Shown here one piece after another: positions 16,495 through 26,077 of a stretch of 40,650 bases of DNA. Numbering within the stretch: position 1 is the first letter of the stretch; every line of letters begins with the position of its first letter. The position numbers and the translations under genes are program-made. This stretch comes from an uncultured Halieaceae bacterium (GTDB lineage: Bacteria; Pseudomonadota; Gammaproteobacteria; Pseudomonadales; Halieaceae): contig CAJXNM010000023.1 in NCBI GenBank assembly GCA_913057135.1, forward strand, positions 5,001-45,650, written 5' to 3'. The notes below the pieces were generated by a model that ran no database searches, was not told where the DNA came from, and was given only the letters and a program-made list of their open reading frames with translations.

Positions 16495-18150
16495 ATGACC
16501 GAAACGAAACAACAATCCGATAGCGGCCCCGTACTGCAACTGAGTGACGTGCATCGCGGACTGCTATCTACCCCTGCCCCAGCCACCACCCATGCGCGCT
16601 CGTTCATCGTTTACAACGGCTATCGGGTGTTGTTGGGCGCCGGCTTACTGATGCTCATGATTGTTCCTGCAACAGCCAACATCATGATGAACTTCGATCG
16701 ACCGCTACTGGTGTCCGGCATTGGTATTCTTTTGACATCGGCGCTGGTCCTGATTGGGCCTTTGGGTAAAGCCCTGCAACAGTCGGAAACGGGCTATTTC
16801 GGGCTATTACTACTCGACATACTGACGATTACATTATTTGCCAGTGCCAGTGGCGGAATTCTCGGTGGTTTTTCTGCCCTGTACCTGATTACGGTGGCCG
16901 CCGCCGCGGTATTGTTTCAGACACGGATACTGGCGACCCTCGTCGCTGCCATCGCGGTACTGGCGCTGCTCATCGACACCTTGTGGTTAGTCACCCGAGG
17001 GGATGCCGATGTCAGCATGATGTTGCCAGCGGGGATTCTGGGCAGCTTATTCTTCGCCGTGTCATTACTGGTGCAAGTACTGGCGAGCCGATTGAGTAAA
17101 GCCGAGGCAGAGCGGCGCTCTGCAGAGGGCCAAGTTGCGGCCTTGCAGCAACTCAATGAGCAGATCATTTCACGCATGGAAACCGGCATCCTATTAGCTC
17201 GGGATAACGGTCAATGCCATCCAATCAATGCCGCCGCCAGACGCCTATTAAATCTCGATGAAGGCCAACGAACGACGCTTTCAACCATTGCACCCGAACT
17301 CGGCACACAATTTAGTGTCTGGCTCAAGGAGGGACGGGTGCGTCCAGAACCGTTTCGCGCTGAAACTGATGGCCCTGCGTTAATCGCTAACTTTGCCTCC
17401 CTCGACTCCGCCAGTGCGTCCGATAAATTAATCTTCATCGATGACTACACCCCGGTCACCCAATTTGCCCAATCCCTAAAATTGAACTCCCTGAGCAAGC
17501 TGACAGCGAGTATCGCCCATGAGATCCGCAATCCACTGTCCGCTATCAGTCATGCGGCACAACTATTATCGGAGAGCCCCACAGTGGACGCGGCGGATGC
17601 GGTGCTTTGCGATATTTTGGTCAACAACAGCGCTCGGGTCAGCGATATCATCCAAAACGTCATGGACGTGTCACGACGAGAACCACCCCGTCAAATCCTG
17701 TTGGCGTTGGCAACGTGGCTGAGTAATTTCCACACCATCTACAGCGAGCAACGTACCCAACCCTGTGACTTGCTCTTTGAGCACTGCGACCCCGATCTGA
17801 CTATTCAGTTTGACCCCAAACATCTAGAACGGATCATGACCAATTTAATCGATAACGGACTGAGGCATTCTCAAGACGATACCGGTCACGCATCGGTGAG
17901 AGTGGTGGTTGAACGGGATAACATGGGTGGACAACTGCACATCGATATCATCGATGGTGGGCTCGGCGTACCCGATAACCTCATGCCACGTTTGTTTGAG
18001 CCGTTTTTCACGACGTCCCAAGACGGTAGTGGATTGGGCTTATATTTGTGCAAAGAACTGTGCGAGCTAAACGGTGCCGAATTAGGGTATCGGAAAACCG
18101 CTGCCGGTGAGAGCAGCTTCAGAGTGAGCTTGAAAATGGAGCAGAAGTGA
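16495..18150 (+). CDS. pilS: PilS, membrane sensor histidine kinase for pilin transcription
   Basis: In Pseudomonas PilS senses pilin in the membrane and phosphorylates PilR to drive sigma-54-dependent pilA expression. The product (551 residues from ATG 16495) has about six hydrophobic helices in its first 200 residues, a short coiled coil, a PAS-like region, and a HisKA domain with SIAHEIRNPLSAISHAAQLL, the phosphoacceptor His at codon 17518-17520. The ATPase domain has N-box LIDNGLRHSQDD and G-boxes DGGLGVPD and GSGLGLYLCKEL. The start is uncertain: GTG 16447 and ATG 16483 are also in frame and none has a good ribosome binding site. It is followed after four bases by pilR. Confidence 0.9.
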   Translation: MTETKQQSDSGPVLQLSDVHRGLLSTPAPATTHARSFIVYNGYRVLLGAGLLMLMIVPATANIMMNFDRPLLVSGIGILLTSALVLIGPLGKALQQSETGYFGLLLLDILTITLFASASGGILGGFSALYLITVAAAAVLFQTRILATLVAAIAVLALLIDTLWLVTRGDADVSMMLPAGILGSLFFAVSLLVQVLASRLSKAEAERRSAEGQVAALQQLNEQIISRMETGILLARDNGQCHPINAAARRLLNLDEGQRTTLSTIAPELGTQFSVWLKEGRVRPEPFRAETDGPALIANFASLDSASASDKLIFIDDYTPVTQFAQSLKLNSLSKLTASIAHEIRNPLSAISHAAQLLSESPTVDAADAVLCDILVNNSARVSDIIQNVMDVSRREPPRQILLALATWLSNFHTIYSEQRTQPCDLLFEHCDPDLTIQFDPKHLERIMTNLIDNGLRHSQDDTGHASVRVVVERDNMGGQLHIDIIDGGLGVPDNLMPRLFEPFFTTSQDGSGLGLYLCKELCELNGAELGYRKTAAGESSFRVSLKMEQK

Positions 18151-18154
18151 TCCC

Positions 18155-19540
18155 ATGACACAGCAAACCGTACTGCTCGTGGACGATGAACCCGACATCC
18201 TTCAGCTACTCGAAATCACCCTGGCCCGAATGAACCTAGAGACTCAGCGCGCAGAGACCTTAGCTCAGGCCCAGCGCGCTTTAACGACGTCGTCGATTGA
18301 TCTTTGTTTGACCGATATGCGCCTGCCCGATGGCAATGGCTTGAGTCTCATTGAACATATTCAACAACACTATCCACACATACCCGTTGCCATGATCACA
18401 GCCCATGGCAGTGTCGAAAGTGCCATTGAAGCCCTGAAGTTAGGGGCCTTTGATTTTGTCAGCAAACCACTCGCTCTCGATAAGCTGCGCGGCATCGTCA
18501 GTCATGCCTTACGACTGCAAATGACTCCGCCCAACACCGCTCCCGATGAATTACTCGGTACCACTGAGCCCATGTGTCGCTTGCGGGAGCAAGTCGAAAA
18601 GGTAGCCCGAAGTCAGGCACCCGTGCACATCTATGGCGAGTCAGGTGTCGGTAAAGAGGTGGTGGCAAAACAAATCCATCGTTTGAGTTCAAGGGGGCAG
18701 AAGCCTTTCATCGCCGTCAACTGTGGTGCCATACCCCCCGAGCTCGTTGAAAGTGAATTGTTTGGTCATATCAAAGGCGCGTTTACCGGTGCCTCCAGCG
18801 ACAAATCGGGTCTGTTTCAAGCCGCCTCGGGGGGCACCCTATTACTTGACGAGGTCGCGGACTTACCCCTTAACGTGCAAGTACGTTTGTTGCGAGCGGT
18901 GCAAGAGAAAGCGGTGAGGCCCGTCGGCTCAGACAAAGAAGTGGCAACCGATGTGCGCTTGCTCAGCGCGACCCATAAGAATCTTGCCGAAGAGGTCGCC
19001 CAAGGCCGTTTCCGAGACGATCTTTATTACCGCCTTCATGTAATCGCTATCGAAGTACCACCACTGCGTGCACGACGAGGGGATATTTCCTTATTGGCAA
19101 ACCATCTGCTTAGGCAAATGGCCGATAGCCAATCACAGCCACCGAAAACCTTGTCGGCGGAAGCTCTCGAGCGTCTGTGCCAGTACGATTTCCCCGGCAA
19201 TGTCCGGGAACTCGAAAATATCCTGGCGCGCGCCAACGCCCTCAGCGATCACCCGGAACTGCAGGCAAAGGATCTCAGTATTGACGGGGTGATAGATCAT
19301 GCCAGCCAGGTAAAGGGGTCATCAGACCCAGCCACACTATCCGACGCGGACCAGAGCCGCGAATTGCTCCAGGCCGTCGATGGCGATTTGGAGGGTTACT
19401 TAGAATCGATTGAGCGAAAAATTCTAGCGGAAGCGCTGCAGCAGCAGCGCTGGAACAAAACCGCCACAGCCGCCGCTCTCGGTATTAGCTTTCGTAGCTT
19501 ACGCTATCGTTTAAAGAAACTTGGACTCGAGGACCGGTAG
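18155..19540 (+). CDS. pilR: PilR, NtrC-family sigma-54-dependent response regulator
   Basis: PilR activates sigma-54 promoters of pilus genes when phosphorylated by PilS. The 461 residues contain a receiver domain with VDDEPD (9-14), the phosphoacceptor Asp54 in LTDMRLPDG, and Lys104 in VSKP. The AAA+ domain has Walker A GESGVGKE (161-168), the sigma-54 contact loop GAFTGA (208-213), a Walker B ending TLLLDEVADLP, and an arginine-finger region. A Fis-type helix-turn-helix lies at the C-terminus (NKTATAAALGISFRSLRYRL). It sits four bases after pilS, forming an operon. The pilin genes it controls are probably elsewhere; I found no clear TGGCAC-N5-TTGCA site in the parts of the window I checked. 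Confidence 0.93.
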   Translation: MTQQTVLLVDDEPDILQLLEITLARMNLETQRAETLAQAQRALTTSSIDLCLTDMRLPDGNGLSLIEHIQQHYPHIPVAMITAHGSVESAIEALKLGAFDFVSKPLALDKLRGIVSHALRLQMTPPNTAPDELLGTTEPMCRLREQVEKVARSQAPVHIYGESGVGKEVVAKQIHRLSSRGQKPFIAVNCGAIPPELVESELFGHIKGAFTGASSDKSGLFQAASGGTLLLDEVADLPLNVQVRLLRAVQEKAVRPVGSDKEVATDVRLLSATHKNLAEEVAQGRFRDDLYYRLHVIAIEVPPLRARRGDISLLANHLLRQMADSQSQPPKTLSAEALERLCQYDFPGNVRELENILARANALSDHPELQAKDLSIDGVIDHASQVKGSSDPATLSDADQSRELLQAVDGDLEGYLESIERKILAEALQQQRWNKTATAAALGISFRSLRYRLKKLGLEDR

Positions 19541-19546
19541 CCACCG

Positions 19547-20071
19547 TCAAGTAGCCCCCAAGCATTGACCAATACCACGCTCTAATCTCGGACGCCCCAC
19601 TCTGTTTAGCACCACAGCCCAAGGATCACCCCCGCTAACGCATACGACCCAGGTCAAATTCCGATTGCCGATACCGCGCCCATCCCAGGTTACCGCCTCC
19701 GAAGCCCGGCGGCTGCCTGCTCGATTACCAATGCGAATGCCATCGTCGACGCCGTAGACCCTTATTGGCGCACGACTGTCCTGATAGACCCCAAAGCCCC
19801 GGTCGTAGTAACCATCACAATCGACTTGATCGGGACACAGGGTGACAGGCGCGCCCTGTCGAATCGCACTGGCTCGAGCCAACATAGCGGCGGACATTAG
19901 TGCTCGTGCCGTCGCTTGAGCGCGAGTTGAGGATATCTGTTTTTGAAACGATGGCACCGCCACTGTGCTAAGTAGCGCAAGTATTGCCAGACACACCATC
20001 AACTCCAAGAGCGTGAAGCCACTTCGGGCCCTGTGCCCCGAGTAGCGCGTAAGCAAGTGTGGAACCGACAC
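19547..20071 (-). CDS. FimT/GspH-family type IV minor pseudopilin
   Basis: The 174-residue product has a basic leader, the prepilin cleavage sequence RSGFTLLELMVCLAILALLS (Gly18 before the cut, Glu23 at mature position 5) and a GspH/FimT C-terminal domain with TLCPDQVDCDGYYDRGFGVY and a later VTWDGRG. FimT in Acinetobacter and Legionella binds DNA for natural transformation; whether this member does is unknown. It starts with GTG and lies just past pilR, convergent with it. In Pseudomonas the whole fimT-fimU-pilVWXY1Y2E cluster sits here, upstream of ispH; only this gene remains at that spot. Confidence 0.82.
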   Translation of the reverse strand: MSVPHLLTRYSGHRARSGFTLLELMVCLAILALLSTVAVPSFQKQISSTRAQATARALMSAAMLARASAIRQGAPVTLCPDQVDCDGYYDRGFGVYQDSRAPIRVYGVDDGIRIGNRAGSRRASEAVTWDGRGIGNRNLTWVVCVSGGDPWAVVLNRVGRPRLERGIGQCLGAT

Positions 20072-20105
20072 TGTAAAAGCCCTGATCGATGGGGCAGCCA
20101 GCCTG

Positions 20106-20139
20106 TGTCAGTGTTGCTGAAGTGGCCAGCGCACTGACA
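20106..20139. repeat. 8-bp inverted repeat between ispH and the FimT-like gene
   Basis: TGTCAGTG (20106-20113) and CACTGACA (20132-20139) are perfect reverse complements separated by 18 bases. It lies 70 bases past the ispH stop and 35 bases before the FimT-like start. There is no T-run, so it could be a weak terminator or a protein-binding site. Confidence 0.4.
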
Positions 20140-20209
20140 TCAAACAGATGGCTATCGACCTGATATGCAAGACCTCAACCGTCAATGACTGCGTATTTGG
20201 CCAATACCG

Positions 20210-21160
20210 CTATAGATTGGTTGCAGGTATACGCAGCGCTTTCGGCAGCGAAAAAGTGATATTTTCAGGCTGACCTTCGATGGAGCGTACCGTACCCACC
20301 CCTACCCCTTGCAATGCCGACACAACACCCTGCACCAAGGTTTCAGGGGCCGATGCGCCCGCGGTCACCCCAACGCTATCGGCATCTTGAAACCAAGCGT
20401 CTTGCAGCATACTAGCATCGTCGAGTAGATAAGCACGGGCGCCACAGCGCTCCGCGAGCTCGCGCAAGCGATTCGAATTTGAGCTATTGGGCGAGCCAAT
20501 GACCAGCACCACATCGACCTGCTCCGCTAGCAGTTTGACTGCATCTTGCCGGTTCTGCGTGGCATAGCAAATATCGTCTTTGCGGGGCCCTTCGATATTG
20601 GGAAAGCGAGCACGCAACGCGTCGATAACCCGCGCGGTATCATCGACCGATAGGGTTGTTTGGGTCACATAGGCCAAATTGTCGGGGTCATTAACCTCGA
20701 GGGTTGCCGCCTGTTGTTCATCCTCCACCAGATAGATGCGACCGCCCGCGCTCACATCGTACTGCCCCATCGTGCCCTCGACCTCTGGGTGTCCTGCATG
20801 TCCGATGAGTACACACTCACGCCCCGCGGTGCTGAATGCAGCGACCTCTACATGTACTTTCGTCACCAATGGGCAAGTGGCATCAAACACACGCAGCCCG
20901 CGCCCCTTGGCCTCCTCTTGCACCGCCTTAGAGACCCCATGGGCACTGAAAATAACCAGCGCATCGTCGGGCACTTCATCGAGTTCATCGACAAAAACGG
21001 CTCCTCGATTGCGTAAATCCTCAACCACGAAGCGGTTGTGCACGACCTCATGCCGCACATAAACAGGCCGCCCAAACACCTCGAGCGCCCGATTAACAAT
21101 ATCGATAGCTCGATCGACGCCCGCACAAAAACCGCGAGGATTGGCAAGAACGATATCCAT
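20210..21160 (-). CDS. ispH: 4-hydroxy-3-methylbut-2-enyl diphosphate reductase (IspH)
   Basis: IspH is the last enzyme of the MEP pathway, making isopentenyl and dimethylallyl diphosphate with a [4Fe-4S] cluster. From ATG 21160 the product has 316 residues, matching E. coli (316), and begins [25 protein letters not shown] eight bases upstream supports this over a longer frame from 21241. The three cluster Cys are visible: Cys12 (GFCAGVD), the Cys in [12 protein letters not shown], and the Cys in [12 protein letters not shown]. The SSNSNRL motif and TAGASAP for substrate binding are also present. It follows fkpB by 40 bases at the end of the lspA-fkpB-ispH run. Confidence 0.97.
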   Translation of the reverse strand: MDIVLANPRGFCAGVDRAIDIVNRALEVFGRPVYVRHEVVHNRFVVEDLRNRGAVFVDELDEVPDDALVIFSAHGVSKAVQEEAKGRGLRVFDATCPLVTKVHVEVAAFSTAGRECVLIGHAGHPEVEGTMGQYDVSAGGRIYLVEDEQQAATLEVNDPDNLAYVTQTTLSVDDTARVIDALRARFPNIEGPRKDDICYATQNRQDAVKLLAEQVDVVLVIGSPNSSNSNRLRELAERCGARAYLLDDASMLQDAWFQDADSVGVTAGASAPETLVQGVVSALQGVGVGTVRSIEGQPENITFSLPKALRIPATNL

Positions 21161-21200
21161 AAACTGCTCTCCAGTGCCGGTAAAGGGCGATGGGTTTTCC

Positions 21201-21650
21201 CTAGTGTAACTCCGCCGCCTCGACCTCATGAATCTGCACACGGAATGTGATCACCCGACCCGCGAGGGGGTGATTGAAGTCGACGTGCACCTCGTCTTCA
21301 TCAAAATACGCAATGACGCCCGGCAGTTCGCCCCCGGCCGCGTCGGCAAAGTTGAACACCATGCCCGTTTCGAGACGAATATCGTCATCAAATTGATCGC
21401 GTTTAATCACTTGTACATTATTGTCATTGGGCTGCCCAAAGCCATTCTCGGGGCTAATTTGAAACTCCGCAGACTCCCCCGGTAACAGACCAAACAGGGC
21501 CCGTTCAAAACCGGGCAGCAGGGACCCATCACCGACAACAAAAGTCGCGGGTGATTTGTCAAAGTTTGCATCAATTTCGGAACCGTCCTCCAGATACAAA
21601 CCAAAATTAAGGGTCACTCGGGTATTTTCACTGACGCATAGATCGGTCAT
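21201..21650 (-). CDS. fkpB: FKBP-type peptidyl-prolyl isomerase, SlpA/FkpB family
   Basis: FkpB/SlpA proteins are small cytosolic prolyl isomerases with chaperone activity. The 149-residue product shows the SlpA pattern: [15 protein letters not shown] near the N-terminus, [23 protein letters not shown], an insert-in-flap domain after ENGFGQPN, and [17 protein letters not shown] near the C-terminus. E. coli FkpB has 149 residues. It overlaps the lspA stop by ATGA, giving tight coupling in the ileS-lspA-fkpB-ispH order common in gammaproteobacteria. Confidence 0.93.
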   Translation of the reverse strand: MTDLCVSENTRVTLNFGLYLEDGSEIDANFDKSPATFVVGDGSLLPGFERALFGLLPGESAEFQISPENGFGQPNDNNVQVIKRDQFDDDIRLETGMVFNFADAAGGELPGVIAYFDEDEVHVDFNHPLAGRVITFRVQIHEVEAAELH

Positions 21651-22171
21651 GGGGAGGTCTCCGATGTTTCACCGGGCTGATGACTTTGGCCGTTGAACAA
21701 ACTATCCAACACGATGATGACTGCACCGACACTGATGGCTGAATCGGCAATATTGAACGCAGGCCAATACCAATCGGCATAGTGTAACGATATGAAATCG
21801 ACCACATAACCATGGCTGATTCGATCGAGCAAATTACCTAATCCACCGCCCAAAATGCCACCCAATGCCAACCCTAACCAACGCCGCTCGGGCTGCAATC
21901 GGGACAGCCAAACGACCATAACGCCGCTCACAGTCAGGGCGATGGCTACAAAGAACCAACGCTGCCAACCGCCCGCGTCAGCGAGGAAACTAAATGCCGC
22001 GCCGGTATTGTGGGCCAGCATTAAGTCGAACCACGAGGTCACCTCTATGGGTACACGATACTGTAGATGCGCTGTCGCCAGTGCTTTGGTGTACTGGTCG
22101 AGACCCAGCACCACCAGTGCAATGGCATAGCCCAACAGGGCGCGCTGGGAAGAGAAACCAGGCTTAGGCAT
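21647..22171 (-). CDS. lspA: Lipoprotein signal peptidase (signal peptidase II)
   Basis: LspA cuts the signal peptide of diacylglyceryl-modified prolipoproteins in the inner membrane. I take the ATG at 22171, giving 174 residues; the frame is open to 22378, but that part is ileS in another phase. Four hydrophobic helices are visible. The catalytic aspartates are Asp125 in YVVDFI and Asp143 in FNIADSAI, and [14 protein letters not shown] and [14 protein letters not shown] are the family blocks. It overlaps the end of ileS by eight bases (ATGCCTAA) and fkpB by four. BamD in this window is one of its likely substrates. Confidence 0.95.
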   Translation of the reverse strand: MPKPGFSSQRALLGYAIALVVLGLDQYTKALATAHLQYRVPIEVTSWFDLMLAHNTGAAFSFLADAGGWQRWFFVAIALTVSGVMVVWLSRLQPERRWLGLALGGILGGGLGNLLDRISHGYVVDFISLHYADWYWPAFNIADSAISVGAVIIVLDSLFNGQSHQPGETSETSP

Positions 22172-24968
22172 AACAGCGCTGTTCCCCGGGGCCCATAACG
22201 TTGGTAACACAGCGACCACACAGCGTGGGATGCTCGGGATACTGCCCCACATCCTCCCGGCGATGCCAACAGCGTTCGCATTTATCGGCGCTCGCAATAT
22301 CGACACGGACCTTGAGCCCATCAATGTCACAGCTCTCGGCATCATCCGGCGCACTAGCGAAAGGTTCAACCGCTGCACCTGAAGTAATCAGCACGAAGCG
22401 GAGTTCATCTCCCAAGGCCCTTAAACGTTGTGCCAATGACTCATCCGCGTAGAGGGTGACCGAGGTGTCGAGAGCGCCTTTCACAGCCCCGGTTGCGCGT
22501 TTTCGTTCGAGGCATTTATTGACCCCTTGACGCACCTGAAGCATTTGGCTCCAGAACTCATCCCCCATATCAGCGTCATCACCCATCCTAGGCAAGCCCT
22601 GATACCACTCGGTGAGGAAAACGGAATCTTCACGCTGACCAGGCATGTTTTCCCAAATCTCTTCAGCGGTAAAACTGAGAACGGGTGCGATCCAACGGCA
22701 CAGTGCCTCGGCCAAGTGCCACAGGGCGGTTTGTGCGGATCGCCTGGCGTGGGATTCTGTGGGTGTGGTGTACTGGCGATCTTTGATGATATCCAGATAA
22801 AACCCGCCCAGCTCTCCACCACAGAAATTGTGCACCTTGTGGAATATTTGATGGAACTGGTAGTCCTCGTAGGCCATCAGTAACTCTTCTTGCAGCTTGC
22901 CGGCTCGGCCACAGATCCAGCGATCGAGAGGCAATAACTGGTCATCTGGCACGCAGTGTCGATCGGGCTCAAAGCCCGCTAAGTTAGCTAACAGGAACCG
23001 GGCGGTATTTCGAATACGTCTGTAGGCATCGCCGGTTCGCTTGAAGATTTCGTCGGATGCCGCGATTTCATTACGGTAATCCGCAGCGGACACCCAGAGC
23101 CTTAATACGTCGGCACCCAGATCATTCATTGCCTTTTTCGCAGGGATGATGTTGCCGATCGATTTCGACATCTTGCGTCCCTCGCCATCCACGGTGAAGC
23201 CATGGGTTAGTACTGCGCGATACGGTGCACTTGAGAAAGCACCAATACCCGTCAGCAGGGATGACTGGAACCAGCCACGGTGTTGGTCAGACCCCTCAAG
23301 GTACAAATCAGCCGGGGCACTCAGTTCATCTCTAGCACGCAGTACACAGGCGTGGGTGACGCCCGAATCAAACCATACGTCGAGGGTATCGGTTACCTTG
23401 TCGTAATTGACTGCGTCTTCACCCAGCAAGTCTTCAGGCTCTAGCTCAAACCACGCGTCAATACCAGCCGCCTCAATGCGCTGAGCCACCTGCTCGATAA
23501 TCTGGGACGTGTTGGGATGCAACTCGCCGCTGACCTTATGCACAAACAGGGGAATGGGAACACCCCAAGTCCGTTGACGGGAAATGCACCAATCAGGGCG
23601 CTGCTCCAACATGCTATCGATACGTGCTCGGCCCCAATCGGGTACCCATTGCACGGTATCAACCGCCGCTTTTGCCGCCTCGAGCAAGCCATTTTGGCTC
23701 ATGCTGATAAACCACTGGGGGGTGGCGCGGAAAATAATAGGTGTCTTATGGCGCCAGCAGTGGGGATAGCTATGGTCATAGGGGCGATGACAAAGCAGCA
23801 GACCGCGCTGTTCAAGTGCCGCGATAATGTCGTCATTAGCTTTGAAAATGTGTTGCCCAGCAAATACCGGGGTATCGGGCAGATAAACCCCATTAGCCGC
23901 TACCGGGTTGAATACCTCAAGGTCGTAGCGTTTACCGACTTCAAAATCCTCGAGTCCATGGGCGGGGGCCGTGTGCACACAACCGGTACCCGCATCAGTG
24001 GTCACGTGATCGCCGACGATAACGGGTACTGTTAAATCGGCGAACGGGTGCTGCAGACCCATACCCTCTAAAGCGACACCCTCACAGTGACCCAGTATTC
24101 GAGGGGATTCACAGCCATAACGTGCGACACAGCTGTCCACCAAATCCTCTGCCATGACAATCGCTCGATCGCCCATCTGTACCAGCGCATAACGCAAAGA
24201 AGGGGCGACGCTCACCGCCCGATTAGCCGCCAAGGTCCAAGGGGTAGTGGTCCAAATAGCCACCGCGACAGGTCCGGACCAGTCGCTGCCAAACGCAGTG
24301 CACATCGCCCCAGTATCGACGGCGTTGAAGGCCACATCGATCGCAGAAGACACCTTATTTTTGTACTCGACTTCGGCTTCTGCCAGCGCCGAGGCACAAT
24401 CTAAGCACCAGTGCACGGGCTTAAAACCCTTGTGGAGATGGCCGTTGTCGATGATTTGACCGAGGGTGCGGACAATATTCGCCTCAAAGGGGAAGTCCAT
24501 CGTTAGGTAGGGGTTCTCCCAGTCCCCGAGTACCCCCATGCGAACAAAGTCCTCGCGCTGCTTTTCAACCTGTGAAGCCGCATAGTCACGGCATTTCTGA
24601 CGAAATTCTGCGGCGCTCACCTTATGACCCGGCTTGCCCACTTTCTTCTCGACATTCAGTTCAATAGGCAAGCCATGGCAGTCCCAGCCAGGCACATAAG
24701 GTGCATCAAACCCCGATAACGCTCGGGATTTGACGATGATGTCTTTAAGAATCTTGTTAACCGCATGCCCCACATGTAAATCGCCGTTGGCATAGGGAGG
24801 GCCATCATGCAGCATGAAGGTGGGTCGGCCCGCTGCGCGCTTGCGCATCTGGCCGTATAAATCCATCTCGGCCCATTGCGCTAGACGTTGAGGTTCCCGC
24901 TGCGCCAAATTCGCTTTCATTGGAAACGCGGTATTCGGCAGGTTCAGGGTATCTTTGTAGTCACTCAT
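22164..24968 (-). CDS. ileS: Isoleucyl-tRNA synthetase
   Basis: IleRS charges tRNA-Ile and edits misactivated valine. The 934-residue product has the class I signature [16 protein letters not shown] (HVGH at 65-68), the tRNA-editing CP1 insert with the TTTPWTL and [12 protein letters not shown] blocks, KMSKSIGN, and a C-terminal zinc finger formed by CERCW and CGRCV. Length matches E. coli (938). This is the zinc-finger-bearing bacterial type. It lies 50 bases after ribF and overlaps lspA by eight bases. Confidence 0.98.
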   Translation of the reverse strand: MSDYKDTLNLPNTAFPMKANLAQREPQRLAQWAEMDLYGQMRKRAAGRPTFMLHDGPPYANGDLHVGHAVNKILKDIIVKSRALSGFDAPYVPGWDCHGLPIELNVEKKVGKPGHKVSAAEFRQKCRDYAASQVEKQREDFVRMGVLGDWENPYLTMDFPFEANIVRTLGQIIDNGHLHKGFKPVHWCLDCASALAEAEVEYKNKVSSAIDVAFNAVDTGAMCTAFGSDWSGPVAVAIWTTTPWTLAANRAVSVAPSLRYALVQMGDRAIVMAEDLVDSCVARYGCESPRILGHCEGVALEGMGLQHPFADLTVPVIVGDHVTTDAGTGCVHTAPAHGLEDFEVGKRYDLEVFNPVAANGVYLPDTPVFAGQHIFKANDDIIAALEQRGLLLCHRPYDHSYPHCWRHKTPIIFRATPQWFISMSQNGLLEAAKAAVDTVQWVPDWGRARIDSMLEQRPDWCISRQRTWGVPIPLFVHKVSGELHPNTSQIIEQVAQRIEAAGIDAWFELEPEDLLGEDAVNYDKVTDTLDVWFDSGVTHACVLRARDELSAPADLYLEGSDQHRGWFQSSLLTGIGAFSSAPYRAVLTHGFTVDGEGRKMSKSIGNIIPAKKAMNDLGADVLRLWVSAADYRNEIAASDEIFKRTGDAYRRIRNTARFLLANLAGFEPDRHCVPDDQLLPLDRWICGRAGKLQEELLMAYEDYQFHQIFHKVHNFCGGELGGFYLDIIKDRQYTTPTESHARRSAQTALWHLAEALCRWIAPVLSFTAEEIWENMPGQREDSVFLTEWYQGLPRMGDDADMGDEFWSQMLQVRQGVNKCLERKRATGAVKGALDTSVTLYADESLAQRLRALGDELRFVLITSGAAVEPFASAPDDAESCDIDGLKVRVDIASADKCERCWHRREDVGQYPEHPTLCGRCVTNVMGPGEQRCYA

Positions 24969-25018
24969 CCGGTTATCACTTCGTACAGTAGAGCCATGTT
25001 AAGGGCTGATTCGTTGGT

Positions 25019-25969
25019 TTAACGGTTAATATTCACAGGCGCTTCAAGCAACACGGCTTCAGCGGCTGCAACGTCTTGGGCGATAGCACTTTTCAGGGCC
25101 TCTAGGGATGGAAAACGCCGTTCGTCCCGCAGCTTCTTCACAAAGCGAACGGTGAGGCGTTTCCCATAAAGATTCGGGTTCATCGTCAGTAAATGCACTT
25201 CCAAATTGGCCGCCAAGCCCTCTTCGACGGTCGGCCTGACGCCGACATTGGCAACCCCCGGCGCGGCCTCAAAACCGGGACCATCCACCTCAACCGCATA
25301 GACACCACTTAAGGGGCTGCGGATACGCGCAATAGCCATATTGGCGGTGGGTGTTCCAAGCTCGCGCCCCAGTTGGCGTCCGTATCCGACACGCCCCGTC
25401 ATGGTAAACGGTCGTCCTAGCAGCCGCTCGGCCATTGCAAAATTGCCCTCTGCCAACACGGCTCGCAAACGCGTACTGCTGACACGCTCGCCATCAAGGC
25501 TATAGGTTTCCGTGCGCTGTACTTCATAACCGTGCAAATCCGCCAACAGTCGGATGTAGTCAAAGTCACCCTCCCGCGCATTGCCGAATCTGAAATCGTC
25601 TCCCAACGCGATATAGCGCGCCCCCAGGCCATCGACGAATACCCGTTGCACAAAACTGTTAGCACTGGCGGTACGCATGTCTTCATCGAAAGGCAGGACC
25701 AACAGGCGATCAATACCGGTGGCAGCGATGGCCTGAACCCGTTCGCGGAAATTAGTGATACGCGGTGGCGCCTGCAACGGCCGCAGGTACTCCCGAGGTA
25801 ATGGCTCGAAGACGATAACAGTGGTGGGCAGATTCAGCTCACGGGCCCGCTCTTGCAAATGGGCGAGAACAGTCTGATGGCCTCGATGGATACCGTCAAA
25901 AGCCCCCACGGTGAGCGCACAGCCACGGTGTCTGGGTCGCAAGTTGTGCAAGCCGCGGATAAGTTCCAT
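25019..25969 (-). CDS. ribF: Bifunctional riboflavin kinase / FAD synthetase
   Basis: RibF phosphorylates riboflavin to FMN and adenylylates FMN to FAD. The 316-residue product has the N-terminal nucleotidyltransferase domain with VGAFDGIHRGHQ (residues about 22-33) and RVSSTRLRAVLAEGNF. The C-terminal kinase domain shows GRVGYGRQLGRELGTPTANM, GVYAVEV, VANVGVRPT and LEVHLL. Length is as in E. coli (313). It lies between murJ and ileS on the same strand, as in other gammaproteobacteria. Confidence 0.96.
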   Translation of the reverse strand: MELIRGLHNLRPRHRGCALTVGAFDGIHRGHQTVLAHLQERARELNLPTTVIVFEPLPREYLRPLQAPPRITNFRERVQAIAATGIDRLLVLPFDEDMRTASANSFVQRVFVDGLGARYIALGDDFRFGNAREGDFDYIRLLADLHGYEVQRTETYSLDGERVSSTRLRAVLAEGNFAMAERLLGRPFTMTGRVGYGRQLGRELGTPTANMAIARIRSPLSGVYAVEVDGPGFEAAPGVANVGVRPTVEEGLAANLEVHLLTMNPNLYGKRLTVRFVKKLRDERRFPSLEALKSAIAQDVAAAEAVLLEAPVNINR

Positions 25970-26057
25970 ATCGCGTGGGAGCTGGCCTAAGTGAAAACAC
26001 CAAAGTATATAGAAAACCCCGTGCTGTGGCCCGCGTAGCAGACGATAAACAAAGCTG

Positions 26058-26077
26058 ATAGCCGAAAGAGCGGCTAT
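26058..26077 (-). terminator. Hairpin at the murJ stop codon, weak terminator candidate
   Basis: ATAGCCG (26058-26064) pairs perfectly with CGGCTAT (26071-26077) around a six-base loop. The stem includes the murJ TAG. On the minus strand it is followed by CAGCTTTGTTTATC, an imperfect T-rich stretch. It could reduce read-through from murJ into ribF, but it may not stop it. Confidence 0.4.

Noticed and set aside
23517-24035. 172-codon plus-strand frame opposite ileS
   Set aside because: It is a shadow of ileS; it has no domain features and no start signal.
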